From Silurus meridionalis (lineage: Eukaryota; Chordata; Actinopteri; Siluriformes; Siluridae): DNA of 64,000 bases. Below, one piece after another: positions 36,320 through 48,300 of this stretch. The notes beneath the pieces are model-generated. The model made no database searches, was not told the DNA's origin, and saw only the letters and a program-made list of their open reading frames with translations. How positions within the stretch are numbered: position 1 is the stretch's first letter; every line of letters starts with the position of its first letter. Made by a program: the position numbers and the translations under genes. The DNA is taken from contig NC_060891.1 of assembly GCF_014805685.1 (NCBI RefSeq), forward strand, positions 2,500,001 to 2,564,000, given 5' to 3'.

Positions 36320-36858
36320 ACAGTACAGACCAAAGGTTTGGACACACTTTTCTTTATTTTCATGACTATGAAAATTGTAGATTCACACTCAAGGCATCAA
36401 AACTATGAATTACCACGTGGAATTATATTTGGAATTATACACATAACAAAAAAGTGTGAAACAACTGTAAAATGTCATATTGTAGGTTCTTCAAAGTAGC
36501 CACCTTTTGCTTTGATTACTGCTTTGCACACTCTTGGCATTCTCTTGATGAGCTTCAAGAGGTAGTCACCTGAAATGGTCTTCCAACAGTCTTGAAGGAG
36601 TTCCCCGAGAGATGCTTGGCACTTGTTGGCCCTTTTGCCTTCACTCTGCGGTCCAGCTCACCCCTAAACCATCTCGATTGGGTTCAGATCCGGTGACTGT
36701 GGAGGCCAGGTCATCTGGTGCAGCACCCCATCACTCTCCTTCTTGGTCAAATAGCCCTTGATGCCTTCAGTGTGACTCTACAATTTTCATAGTCATGAAA
36801 ATAAAGAAAACTCTTTGAATGAGAAGGTGTGTCCAAACTTTTGGTCTGTACTGTATAT
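36320..36858. mobile_element. Tc1-type MITE family B (tacagtacagaccaaa ends)
   Basis: The termini are inverted partners: tacagtacagaccaaaggtt on the left, and ttggtctgtactgtatat on the right. The inner arms also pair (ttttcatgactatgaaaatt near 36357; aattttcatagtcatgaaaa near 36782). The interior resembles the 5' part of a minus-strand Tc1 transposase unit (ctttgattactgctttgcac; gattgggttcagatccggtg). No open frame survives. Confidence 0.85.
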
Positions 36859-36868
36859 ATACACACAT

Positions 36869-37320
36869 ACACTATATGGACAAAAGTATTGGGACAACTG
36901 ACCCAATCATGTGTTTCTTCTCCAAGCTTTTAGCACAAAAATGGAGGCACACAATTGTATTGGACGTCTTTGGATGCAGCATGAAATTTCCACTTGACTT
37001 TACCCTTCACTTGAACTACAAGGTCCAAACCATTCCCAGCATGATAATGCCTCCATGCACAAAAATACAGCTCCATGAAGTTTTGCTTTACATGGTTTGA
37101 AGTGGAGGATCTCCTTCTATAGAGCTCCAACCCCATTGAGAATCTATGGGATGAATGCGAACACCGACTGCACCCCAGGAACCTCCTCACCTCAACTACA
37201 TCACTTCCTGACACCATTTAGCTGAATGGCTACAAATCTCCACAAAATCTAGTGGAACGTCTTCCCATGTTAGGTTACAGCAATTGGAGACAAAGTGTGA
37301 AATGGGATATAAAAGAAATC
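36869..37320 (+). mobile_element. Tc1-type MITE family A, abutting family B
   Basis: It begins cactatatggacaaaagtat tgggacaactg, the intact family terminus, only about 10 bp after the family B element. It continues through ttggatgcagcatgaaattt, ccatgaagttttgctttaca and ccaaccccattgagaatcta to aacgtcttcccatg. The right terminus is not recognisable. Confidence 0.8.
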
Positions 37321-38755
37321 ATTTTCCAATTCAAACTAACATCCTGAAGTATTGTAATTATTTTACTGCACAGCAATTTAATTTATTTATTCATTCATAA
37401 TAAATGATTTAATATTTGTATATTTTACATTTCATGTTAAAACCCTACCAAGAAAAGTTGGCTCCAGTTATTATCGCTTTATGCAAGCACCGTATGCAAA
37501 CGTTCTCTGTTTAGTGTTTGAGCGATGCTTGGAAATAAATCAGACGTCCCGGCCTTTGACATATGAAGAGACCCGGGAGCAGATTTGCCTGTTTTGTAAT
37601 CAGGAGGCCGTGATGGAGCCGCATGATCAGGTAATATCTTCTGTTCTCTGTGTGCGTGGTTACAGGAGACCGTTTCCCTTCTTTGCATAAAAAAAACGTT
37701 GTTGTACGGGTGAACGGCTGAAATTAGCAGAGGGTCAGAGGTGTGGGTCGTGTCACGTCGAGGCCTGGTCTATACAGCCTGGTTTTGTTCCGTTTTTGTG
37801 TCACGAGGTTAATCGACTGATTTAAAAATATATATATAGCTTTTTTTTTGGTTTTCTAGATATCCTGGAAATCGTTTTTCCGTCGGATGTTCCCATTTTC
37901 GCTTATTTGTATTGCAATTAGCGATTTACCCTTTAAGAGCTAACTAATTAGCCAGCGCAGGCAGCACGACGCGAGAGAAATGGATTTCTAGCCCATTTGC
38001 ATTTAGGAGAGCTATGTGGACACAAACAGTACATTAGGCTGAAAACAGGGCTGAGCATCCCCCTGCGGACAGACAATCAAAGGCGCGTGGAAACGAGATT
38101 ACATCGAGTAGATTCTGTATCTGAGCGCCGTACACACTCTCAAACACACTCTCACACACAGACAGAAAATAGGAAAGATGCACAGGCCAGAGAGAGAAAG
38201 AGAGAAACAGAGGGAGAGAGAAAGAGAGAGACGAGGAGCAGAGTGTAAACACCAGCATCACTCTGAGGACCCATTTTCCTCTTACAGCAGTATCATCGCA
38301 TCGCGCCGAATTTCCCGACGCCTCGCGCATCTGTTGCCCTGCAGCCAAAACGGAAAACACCACAACGGAAGATAAATCTTGTTGCTTGACAGGGGGGTTT
38401 GACAGAGTGGAAAGTGTTCGAAGATTTCCGCTCGTGCCGAGCACAACCGCTGAGGCTAATGGTCAAACTGAGCAATTTGAAGCTGCAGGAATTTCTTGTG
38501 ACTGTTTTCTTTCAGACAAAACACACACACACACACAACTTTTATCCACAGCACAAAGAGGTGTGCTTTTATCAGAAAGTAACTGACGATGCAAAACAGG
38601 GCACGTCCTGAATTTGTTTTTCTTTTCGGTGACTTGATTCTTATAGAAGCTCTAAACGGTCATACGGTCTCATGTACCTCCATTCTTCTGGGAAAACTTT
38701 CCAATATATTTTGGAGATTTGTGTTTCTTCAGTTCAGTGAGATCAGGCACTCAAG
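37321..38755. other. Intergenic, unique
   Basis: 37470-37990 is a unique block with even composition (ctttgacatatgaagagacc). 38140-38245 is purine-rich low complexity. 38250-38660 is CpG-retaining. No gene is recognised. Confidence 0.55.
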
Positions 38756-39260
38756 TCAAGTCAAGTTTATTTTCTATAGCGCTTTTCACAACAGACATTG
38801 TCTCAAAGCAGCTTTACAGAAATCAACAGTGAAGGTGAATGATGTGTGTTTATCCCTGATGAGCAGCCGTGGCGACTGTGGCAAGGAAAAGCTCCCTTAG
38901 ATGCAATGAGGAAGAAACCTTGAGAGGAACCAGACTCAAGAGGGGAACCCATCCTCATTTGGGTGACATCAAGAGTTTGATCATAAATCTTTCAACAATA
39001 CAGAACACTGGAGAGTGAGAACTAACATGAGCACTGGAGTATAAGATTATAAGTAATGTTCTTTCTGCAGTCTTATACAGTCTTTATGGTTATAAAACTA
39101 GGAGCTACTGAGCTCAACATTTGTGATCATCACAGATCCAGCACCAGCTTCTCCATGCCAGAGCCTTTAAACACTCCAGGAGGTCCAATGTCAAAACTCC
39201 ACATGTGTAGTGGGATCCAATTGGCACTGGTACGTCTCTTGATGGTCAAGTAGATGTGGA
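38756..39260 (+). mobile_element. Interspersed repeat family X, long copy, class unknown
   Basis: Begins tcaagtcaagtttattttct atagcgcttttcacaacaga and continues acattgtctcaaagcagctt, aaccttgagaggaaccagac, ttgggtgacatc. Similar segments occur in reverse at 19285-19402 and 52895-52960, so it is dispersed. It has no transposase or reverse-transcriptase frame. The class is not assigned here. Confidence 0.65.
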
Positions 39261-40463
39261 GGTCTGGGGTTCATATTCGAGTGTTGCGAAGGTCAGGGCG
39301 TCTTGAGGACACTAGTTCTTCTATTCCAAAATGGGTATTTTCATGGTGGAACAGTGTTTGGGCTTTTCAGTTCCAATGAAGAGAAAGTGTGCTTCAAACT
39401 TTGTGACTTTGTGAACCGCCCCGTTCATATCACATTCTATGCAAAGATTCTATGCTTTGTAGGTTGTAGGCGGAGCACCTGAGACTAATATTGAAATCGT
39501 CACGCTGATGTTTAAATAGTTAGAAGACATCTACGGGGACGTCTTCATTCGCGGAGCATGTGTAGCTACACGGCCACAATCACGTTCATCCTGGACAAGT
39601 CCTCCTTCTGCTAGGGACATCAGGGACGCATCAGGGAAACATGAGCTGACACCATTTTTCACAGAGGAAACGAGGTTGGGACTGGAGAGAGGCCCGTCTC
39701 TGCCGATGCCAACGTGGCACTGCCCTCCCTGATGACCACATGGCCACTTCGGAGAGCTTGAAGAACGCGTCTCTGCAGCCATCTGACATGAGGAGGAGAG
39801 GAAATGTATCGGGATGAAGGGGGGGTTACTTCATTATGCATCAAATTAGAAAAATTCATAATTTATCATTACAGCCAGCCGAAATGCCACCCAACTGAGG
39901 CTCACCCTGTGAAAAACATCACGCGGAAAGAAAAGGGATGGGGAAGGGGGGTTTGTGGGGGGAGGGTGGGGTGGAAGCAGTACTGTCAGAGGCCTGCAGC
40001 AGCCAACGGGCAAAATTAATATGCAAATGTATGCAAGAAATTAAAAAGCAGAATTACACAGGCAAATGAGGTAGCTACACTTGAATTGTTAGGATTATGA
40101 ATAATTACTGCAAATTTCCTGCTCCTAATATAACTTGTTTTTTGATAAACAAAGACTTAATTATCGAGATGCGCTGGAGAATTTCCGCAGCACTCATTAA
40201 TCTTGCAGAAAAAACAAGTCCCCGGTGGCCGGCGGTAATGAAGAGAGCGTGCCCTGAATCGGCAGAAAGATCAGAGGCAGCGGGGGTGCCAGAGTGGAGG
40301 GAGCGAGGCGGCAGTGCCACTGTCCCGCACGCACACCCAAGAGTGTCATAACTTCTTCCGTTAACAATCAAAGAGACTTATTTATGCTGGCAACGGAGCC
40401 GTAAGTCAAATTTTTACGAGGCCTGGAGCGCTCTGAAGGATGCCGAGCTGATGCGCTCTGGAA

Positions 40464-40470
<7 letters not shown>
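39261..40470. other. Intergenic with candidate conserved block
   Basis: 39290-39420 may hold a very decayed MITE. 39520-39800 is unique and CpG-retaining. 39930-39980 is G-rich (ggggaaggggggtttgtggg). 40080-40390 is the candidate regulatory block listed separately. Confidence 0.5.
40080..40390. promoter_or_regulatory. Candidate conserved non-coding element
   Basis: Motif-rich unique block: tatgaataattactgcaaat, ttttttgataaacaaagact (FOX-like), cttaattatcgag and actcattaatcttgc (homeodomain-like). It lies just left of a microsatellite cluster. Function is inferred from motifs only. Confidence 0.3.

Positions 40471-40498
<28 letters not shown>
40471..40498. repeat. (TC)n microsatellite
   Basis: Pure (TC)n, about 28 bp. 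Confidence 0.95.
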
Positions 40499-40502
<4 letters not shown>

Positions 40503-40673
40503 CATCTCTCCCCCAGCTCTGAATGCGAAGGGCTAATGGAGCTGAAGATGCCTGGCAGAGGCAAGCGCAAGGTTTTTGGCGCACCACAGCGCCAGCCTTA
40601 AGGGGAGCGAGAAGCTTGGCACCTCAGGGACCTGTGCCATAGGTCCTGGGAAGCAGCCACAGTCCAGTGATGC

Positions 40674-40679
40674 TGTGTG

Positions 40680-40762
<83 letters not shown>
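40674..40762. repeat. (GT)n microsatellite
   Basis: (GT)n of about 89 bp with one early interruption (gtttgtctgt). Confidence 0.97.
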
Positions 40763-40763
<1 letters not shown>

Positions 40764-41007
40764 GGAGAGAGACAGAGAAATAGAGAGAGAGACTCCCAAT
40801 GGAGCAGCGAGCAGATAAACAAGGACACATGCTACAGATGGCTTTAATGGGGCCTGCAGGTACCGTTAGTTCTACAGGGAAATCAGTAATCGTCCAACCT
40901 TTCCACCAGGCAGCCGGAGACAGACAGGACATCCACACCGAGTAGAGCCTGGAGATAAACAATACACACACACACACACACACACAGGAGTGAGAATGCA
41001 AGGTATG

Positions 41008-41138
41008 AAGAGAGAGGAGAGGAGAGGAGAGGAGAGGAGAGAAAATGAGATGAGAAGAGGAGATGAGAAGAGGAGCAGAGAAGAGAAGAGAAGAGAAGAG
41101 AAGAGAGAGAAGAGAAGAGAAGAGAAGAGAAGAGAAGG
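41008..41138 (+). repeat. Polypurine array (GAGAG / AGAAG units)
   Basis: About 130 bp of almost pure purine made of gagga repeats, then gatgagaagag variants, then (AGAAG)n. A (CA)n run (40965-40986) precedes it. Confidence 0.95.
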
Positions 41139-41187
41139 CCAGAGCATCTCATGTACAAACCACAAACACACACCCCCGCACACACAC

Positions 41188-41194
41188 ATGCGCG

Positions 41195-41250
<56 letters not shown>
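41188..41250. repeat. (CG)n(CA)n alternating purine-pyrimidine tract
   Basis: atgcgcgcgcgcgc followed by about 46 bp of (AC)n. Continuous alternation including seven CG steps makes this the best Z-DNA-prone site in the window. Confidence 0.95.
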
Positions 41251-41257
<7 letters not shown>

Positions 41258-41344
41258 ATTGACCTGCAGGTCCCACAGTGCTCTGATCAGAATGAACATC
41301 ATGTCAGTCCTACACCGTGGCCTTCACACTCGCCTGATCAGAAG

Positions 41345-41930
41345 AGACGAGACGAGACGAGACGAGAAAAAGAGACAGATCTAAAGAAGTGTGGATAAAG
41401 ACAGAATATCAGAAAGTTGTGTAATGACAGAAAGAGAGATAGTGAGAGAAATAATGTTGGAGAAATAAATCCAGACAGATACAAACAGAGATGGAGATAC
41501 AAAAAGCAAGAAATAGACCTGAAGAAATACATGGAGGCATTAAGAGATGGATAGGTTGAGAGCTCAACAGAGAAATAAAGACAGACAAATAGACAGATAG
41601 ATACAAAGCTGTAGATGGCTACAGAGAGATTTATATAGAGGGAAAAAACAAAGAAATGGAGAGCGACTGATATACAGACACCAACAGACGTGTAACAGAA
41701 AGAATAAAAAAAAATACAGATAGATAGAATAATAGAAAGAGAGTTAGAGAGCGACTAAAAGAGACAGAGGGAAAGGGACAGAGCATGAGTTAAAACAAAA
41801 AACAAAAAATTTAAAAAAGACAGGGACAGTGACAGAGGGGTATACAGAACAGAGAGAGACAAAACAGAGAAAGATACTATCTAGAAAAACAGAGAGACAG
41901 ACAGACGGACGAGATTTCTTCTCTGCAGAT
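41345..41930 (+). repeat. Degenerate purine-rich low-complexity tract
   Basis: Starts with perfect gacga repeats (41345-41368) and continues for over 500 bp as decayed gacagata/gagaga sequence. It looks like an old GATA/GACA-AG satellite worn down by mutation. No other feature is visible in it. Confidence 0.75.
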
Positions 41931-42117
41931 GTATGAAGACGTACAGCTGAACATGAAAAGCAAAAACGTACGTATATGAAAGTTTACAGAAAAAAGATTC
42001 ACTTGAGACTATAAAATAAAGACTCGATTATTCAATTATATTTAATCATTAAAAATGTTAAGTGCTGCTTTCATGCTGTGGCCAGTGCAGGGTTCAAACT
42101 GCATCTACATCGAGTGC

Positions 42118-42118
<1 letters not shown>

Positions 42119-42182
<64 letters not shown>
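42119..42182. repeat. (CA)n microsatellite
   Basis: Pure (CA)n, about 62 bp. Confidence 0.97.
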
Positions 42183-42184
<2 letters not shown>

Positions 42185-42681
42185 GCAGCGAGGCCGAGTG
42201 GGTCCCTGTTGTTTTGTGCAGCCCGGTGTGCCACGCCAGTTTAGTGCCTGTAAAGTGGCTGTAAAGTGGCCACAGGAGGTCAAGGAGCCTGCGCCATTAA
42301 TACACTGCTCAGGTCCAATTAAAGGCAGGTGACCCAGAGGAACCCGGTCCTCTCTCTCCATCTGCCCTCTATGGGGCTTCATTAAAGAGAAAGATGCAGG
42401 AGACGCATCTCTAAGGATGCAACGGACACAGCAGCATCCCCCCACCAACACCCCCCTTACAACAATCACACACTCGCACAAACACAACGATTACACCACA
42501 TCCACAACACAAACAACGACAGAGGGGCCGGGCCTGAGAGAAACGATAAGCATGCACACAATTAAACCAGCGGAGAAGAAGGAGGAGGAGGAGGACGACA
42601 CGATGTGCTGAATGAAGACGCTGTGAACTCGCCTCAGAAACAGCACATGTGTGATTACATCAGCACTGACAAACAAAACAC

Positions 42682-42683
<2 letters not shown>

Positions 42684-42716
<33 letters not shown>
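42684..42716. repeat. (CA)n microsatellite
   Basis: Pure (CA)n, about 33 bp. Confidence 0.95.
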
Positions 42717-42718
<2 letters not shown>

Positions 42719-43198
42719 ATATATAAATATTAAAATGTTTCTGCAGGTTTAAACAAGTTAAATTTGACATATTAAGAATTAAAATTCAAGATCTATAATC
42801 ACAACATCAAACGTATTCGCTAAACTTTTACTTCACCAAACTTTTCACCATTTTACGTTTGTGGTACAAACCAAGAGTTTTGCCGCAATAACAGGAAGCT
42901 GATTGGCTGTTGAATGTTGGAATAATTTATAGTCAGAATACAACAAATTATATTTAGACTAGAGAAAGAAAGAAATACAACTCTACAGACACTAACAACA
43001 CAAGGAGCATTTCAATGAGCGTTTGAGGGAGCGTTACATGGACATCGGAAAATTAAGGCCTTTTTATTAATTTATAAATAAATGTTATATTATTTAAGAC
43101 CTGCAACTTAAGAATTTAAGACTTTTTAAGACATAAAATTTTGATTTTATTGTAATTAGATTTTAGACTTTTTAATATTCTGCAGAAACCCTTTATTA

Positions 43199-43200
43199 AT

Positions 43201-43234
<34 letters not shown>

Positions 43235-43275
43235 TAATACAAATATATAACAAATAATCGATATTTTACTAACAC

Positions 43276-43351
<76 letters not shown>
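43199..43351. repeat. (ATA)n and (GATA)n microsatellites
   Basis: (AATA/ATA)n at 43199-43232 and about 18 units of GATA at 43276-43351. Confidence 0.96.
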
Positions 43352-43352
<1 letters not shown>

Positions 43353-43764
43353 AATAAAAAATAATAATAAATGAAGAAATTCAACAATAACGCAAACAAA
43401 AAAAAAAAGATTTATGAACAAATAATGAAATGACAGAAAATATCAAATAATCTAAAACAAACCAAAAAAATCTAACTGTAAAAAAAAAAAAAAAAAGATC
43501 TGATATAGAGCAATAAAATTTCCAACCCCACAGGTTTTTTTCTATTTATTTTTTTGTCATACTGACTGCAGTAAAGACACTGCAATGTGACGTAATGTGA
43601 GAATGTGAGTGAGAGCAGAGCGAGATGTTCTATATTTTCTATAAAAATTGAAATCAAGCACTTTGTTGATTATTTTCCTAAAATTTTCCTACTTCTTAGA
43701 GGAACTTTTGAGGCAGACTACTTTATTTCGCTTAGAACCCTGTACTCCTAGTGGTTCTGCTTTA

Positions 43765-43770
<6 letters not shown>

Positions 43771-43805
<35 letters not shown>
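43771..43805. repeat. (TC)n microsatellite
   Basis: (TC)n of about 35 bp followed by a short (TA)n. Confidence 0.96.
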
Positions 43806-43806
<1 letters not shown>

Positions 43807-44404
43807 ATATATATATATATTTAGATATATACACACGCACATAGGGAAGGAGGATAATGATATATATGCAGAAAGCAGCTTTGGCTGGGTCTGCGCCAGG
43901 ACTCGGGCTGCCTGGAGAGCTGCGCGGCGGCTGTTGCAGCGGATGTGATTGCGCTGCCAGTCAAGCCGCACACCCGCGTGTGTGAAGAGGTGATTAACAG
44001 ACGTGGGAGATCACACGTATACGTGTCATCAAGCGGAGCTGTTGATGTTAGCCTGGGGACCGAAAGAAGTCGCAAAAAAAAACGCACGCGGGTGTGTTTG
44101 CATGCTCGCAGCAGGACTACGAAGAAGAAGGAAGAAGAAAAAGAAAGAGGATAAAGTAAAGCCAAAAAATAAAAGAATGAGAAGGTTGTAGGGGTGATAG
44201 TAGGAAAGACAGGAGAGGCAACGATGATGGTCGCTGTGGATAAACAGGAGGTGAGACCGAGCAGACACGCGGGTGCGTTCTAACACGGACACCATTAGAT
44301 TTGTGTGGATAAACAACCTGTTACCCACAAGCCCAATTAATGACATGTTTATAGCGCAATTTAAAAAAGGTTCTCAGGCATTCACTTTCTCCTCCTTTAC
44401 GCAG

Positions 44405-44505
44405 ACCAGAAACACAGTCCCAACTCAATAATAAGTGGAACTTATTATAACAGGGCATAAAAAGGACATACGATCTTATAGCCAGGTGTCCACAAACTTC
44501 ATCAC
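44405..44505 (+). mobile_element. Tc1-type MITE family A end fragment
   Basis: Only cttatagccaggtgtccaca and the preceding cataaaaaggacatac piece match the family right end. The rest is lost. Confidence 0.45.
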
Positions 44506-44844
44506 ATTTTATCAAATCGAATATAAATCAGTTACAATAGAGCCGTTTTTCTTTCTTTCTAAAAGCTAATACACAAAAAACATAAAGATATGTCATGATA
44601 TGGCGGCACCGGAAATCCTCGGTTGGAATACAGTTACAAAGAAATACACTGGCGACTCCGTTAAATGTTATAAACGTCTAGATTTTGATGTGTTTATTAG
44701 TAGTGTATGTCAAGTGTCCTCTATATGAACAAGTTGTTGCTATAGAAACGCTAACATTATCACATGCATACATCCAGATTCATGTGCAAACTCTGAGCTT
44801 GTTCTTTACACTGGTTATATAAAAGGAAAAAGATTAAATAAATA

Positions 44845-45040
44845 AAAGGCGGCGTAGGAGAACGCTGAGGATGGAACCACCAGGAAGAAGGGAAAGAGGT
44901 TCATGGATGTGGTGAGGGAAGACATGCAGGTTGTTGGTTTGAAAGAGGCAGATGTAGAGGACAGGGTAGTGTGGAGACAGATGATCCGCTGTGGCGACCC
45001 CTAATGGGAGCAGCCGAAGGAAGAAGAAGAAGAAGAAGAA
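44845..45040 (+). mobile_element. RTE-like LINE 3' end, 5' truncated
   Basis: Frame 44900-45004 encodes FMDVVREDMQVVGLKEADV then EDRVVWRQMIRCGDP and a stop, the characteristic C-terminus of RTE-type LINE proteins. A short 3' UTR (ctaatgggagcagccgaagg) and a (GAA)n tail follow. The 5' side is frame-broken (GRRERG-like region) and cut at about 44845, the usual product of incomplete reverse transcription. Confidence 0.8.
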
Positions 45041-45195
45041 GGTACATGTCAGAAGCCATCCGCAGAACATGCGTTTAACTGTAGAACATGCACTCGCTGA
45101 AGATCTGTGTGTGTGTCGTATCATTTGAAATGCATATTGATTCGACTAATTAATTCCAAATATTTCACAAGAGTGAAGGAAGGAGAAAGAGGAAA

Positions 45196-45278
45196 ACACA
45201 CACACACACACACACAGTGTATAATTAACTTCTCTGTGCTTTAACTGTCCCTGTGCTGCAGCACTCTGACACTGGGCC

Positions 45279-45331
<53 letters not shown>
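45196..45331. repeat. (CA)n and (GT)n microsatellites
   Basis: (CA)n at 45196-45218 and (GT)n at 45281-45331. This is the last dinucleotide array before the repeat-free block. Confidence 0.95.
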
Positions 45332-48300
45332 ACACGTGTGTTGCTGTCCTTCTTCCCTGAGGAAACGGGTGCACTAGCCGCTTTAATGAAGTCCCACAGA
45401 AGGAAAGCAAAACCTGTCTTGTTTTTTTCAAGCTCGCCTTTTGGGCCAAGAGCGTAATTGGGGACTGAGTATCCAATTAATGCTGAACAACCGAGAGGCC
45501 TTGTGCAGAGAGCATAAGGTGACTCGGCTAATATTGTTTGTACTTGCTACGTAATAGTAAGGGAGGAAGGACGAGGCGGAGCTTTGGGACACGATCACGC
45601 TTTAAGGACGCTGTAAATGAAATCGTTGGCCGGAGGGATGAGGGAATACCGAGGGACGCAGATTATTTAGCCTAAGTGGCCGATCGTTGTCTGGTGCAGC
45701 ATTAGGGTCCTCACGAACCAGGAGGAGGACATCGACAATTTCGGGTTCTCCCCGGCCTAGCAACTAGGTCACAAACAAACGCGGTGAGGAAAAGCGGCGG
45801 CAGCGGCGACTACCGAGAACGAAATCACATTAATGCCGCAGGGACGGGGGAGTCCCTCAATCCCTTCTTCATTAAAACTAAATAAAAAAAAGCCGGGTCA
45901 TTTATCTCCTTCCCTCTAAAGCCATAAACACAAATAGTTTTACTCGGCTATTTTTCTTTCACTCAGTGCCATGGCATAGATCATCGTCAATAAAAGTCTC
46001 GTCCTGATGATGCGCTGGGGTTAAATTGGAATGTAAAAGGAAGCGAAGAGTGATTGGAAGAAAGATGATGTAAATAATGACGCCGGGGTTAGTCGCTTGG
46101 AGAAGCGTGGGAAATTATAAAAAGGCCTTCAGGTTTTTCCTTTCGTGATGGCTACCTTTGCATCCTTAAGAAGGAAAGGAAAAAAACCACTCATTACAGG
46201 AACAATAGAACGGGGTGGAGAAGGGGGTGACAAGGCTTTACAGCTGGGTCCTCCGAAAAGCAAGCAGGCGGTACATTGTGTCTGTTATTAATTGCATTAC
46301 AATTAGCCAGATTTAACCCTTATTAATGACGTCCCTGTAAGGATGTCAGGATGACACTGCACCTCTCGAGTATGGACCCGCAGGAAGACAGGCTCGAAAT
46401 TCTAACGGTCTCACAAGCTCAGGTACGAGGATGAACTGCAAGAGTTTTCAACACGCGCTTATTAATGTAGCAATGTATCAAACAACCACTGGGGGAAAGG
46501 ATTAAAAAAAAAAATCTCAAAAAGGCACCGGTGAAATTAAAGTGTGTTTAAAAAAAATAAATAAATGGACGTGAATAAATTAAAAATAGATATGCAGCAG
46601 GCCTGCCTGGAAGCGTAATTGTTTTCAATTATAAAGTGCTTACTAACACATTTAAAATGGTGCTAGACTACAAGCCCAGAGGGGATGAAGCTCCTAATTT
46701 GGGTAATTCAGGCTTTGACAGAATCCGAACACTTACAGCGAGGGTTTTAAAGTGTATTTAAAGCTCTCCGAATGTGAACGTTACCAAGGGGACTGTAAAC
46801 TGGCCCGGGTCACGGCAAGGGAAAGGGAACGAGAGAACATTATTACCATGGTTTTGGCACCACGGGAGGCCTCCACACCAGGCTCATCATCATCATACTC
46901 TTCCTTTTCTTCCTTTTTTTTTGTTTGTTTCAAATAGTCCATTCAGGGTCGATCAAACAAAGCCATGCCTCCTGCTCGAGTCGTTTCTCCTTTTTCCTTC
47001 TCACCCCCCTGTCCAATGAGACTGGGGACACGTACGACACTTTAATAGTTTGCTTCATCTATCTTCCATTGTTGCTTTTGCACCTTTGATACTGAAGTTA
47101 TTCAGTGTTATGCTGCACGTCCTGAAAGCAGAAGAACTTTGACTTTGACCTGCAGCCCGTTCCCAGTGTGTATAAATAAGTTACGGCTCCAACCTCGACA
47201 TCACGGCAGCTATTTTAGTGCCCCGTGAAGATCCTGGTCCAGATAAGGGGCCGCCCGTTTGAATGACACCTCTGTTACTTGTACGGAAGGAAACGGTAGC
47301 GCAACCCTTTCGTATTTCAACTTCAACTTGACCTCTGACCCTGGATCGGATATCAAAACACGGTGCCATCTGGCCTCGGTCAGGACCCAGTGTCGGCTCC
47401 GGAGCACGAGGTTAATATCATACAGTTAGGGAGCGGGATAGAGACCGCAATTATCTTCAATTCCAGGACAGAAAATCCTATTATTCAATCGCAGCTCAGA
47501 CAGATGGGGAGGCTGCGACGTCCTCTCCCATTCCTGAGCAAGCCAATCTGCTGGCTAAAGCCACAGCAGTGATGGGGAAGGTACACAATGGTGGGAGAGG
47601 GCAGGAGGGCAGCAAGGTTCGCTTTCGTTTTTTGTATCAGGGCGCGGTGCTTGGTGAAACCTGAGCTGGGACCGGCGGCTCCATCTCCTCCCTACAGCAC
47701 GGACACCACAATAGAACCTGCAGGGAGCGTTTGAAACCCTTCAACAGCAACCGCTGGGAGGTGAAGCGACAGATGAACGCATCCCATGAGAACCACTTCT
47801 CTAAGGGGGTACACAGACCTTATGCGATATGTGTTGGGAATAGGCAGGAACCAGACTAAATATGGGGCACACTCTACTAAAATGGTCCCGAAATACATTA
47901 CAGAAAGGCGGCCGGTTTCCTTTTACCAAAGGCGATGCTAATGCATGTTTCCCAGCCAGCTGAGGTCTGTGTACTTTCAGGCCCCAGAGAGCTGTTTTAC
48001 AGAGCGAGAGCAAGAGCAAGACCAAGCCTGAGCTTATTAAAGGAACGTACACCCAATTTCTCAAAATATGTGCTTGTGGTTTAAAAAAAAGAAAAACTTC
48101 TTGTTGGAACAAAAAAAAACCCACAAAAAAAACACAACAGTATATGTACTATCAAGTCCACTGACTTATGAAGCAAAGCAAATGGACTTGAATGATAAAT
48201 AGAACATCAATCTTAGCGACTCTGGACATGCCACCCACAAACCCTGCTTTCACCTGTGGTGAGGATTTAATAGCTGAGAACACCACACAAAAGGTTGTGT

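Larger units (their letters stand above)
42183..44404. other. Intergenic between microsatellites
   Basis: 42190-42400 and 43860-44060 are unique and GC-balanced. The second includes the 14-bp palindrome acacgtatacgtgt at 44013-44026. The rest is AT-rich low-complexity sequence. No gene is seen. Confidence 0.55.

Noticed and set aside
39290..39420. Another Tc1-type MITE family A copy
   Set aside because: Only weak matches (ttccaatgaagagaaagtgt; cttcaaactttgtg) and no terminus, so not listed as a feature.
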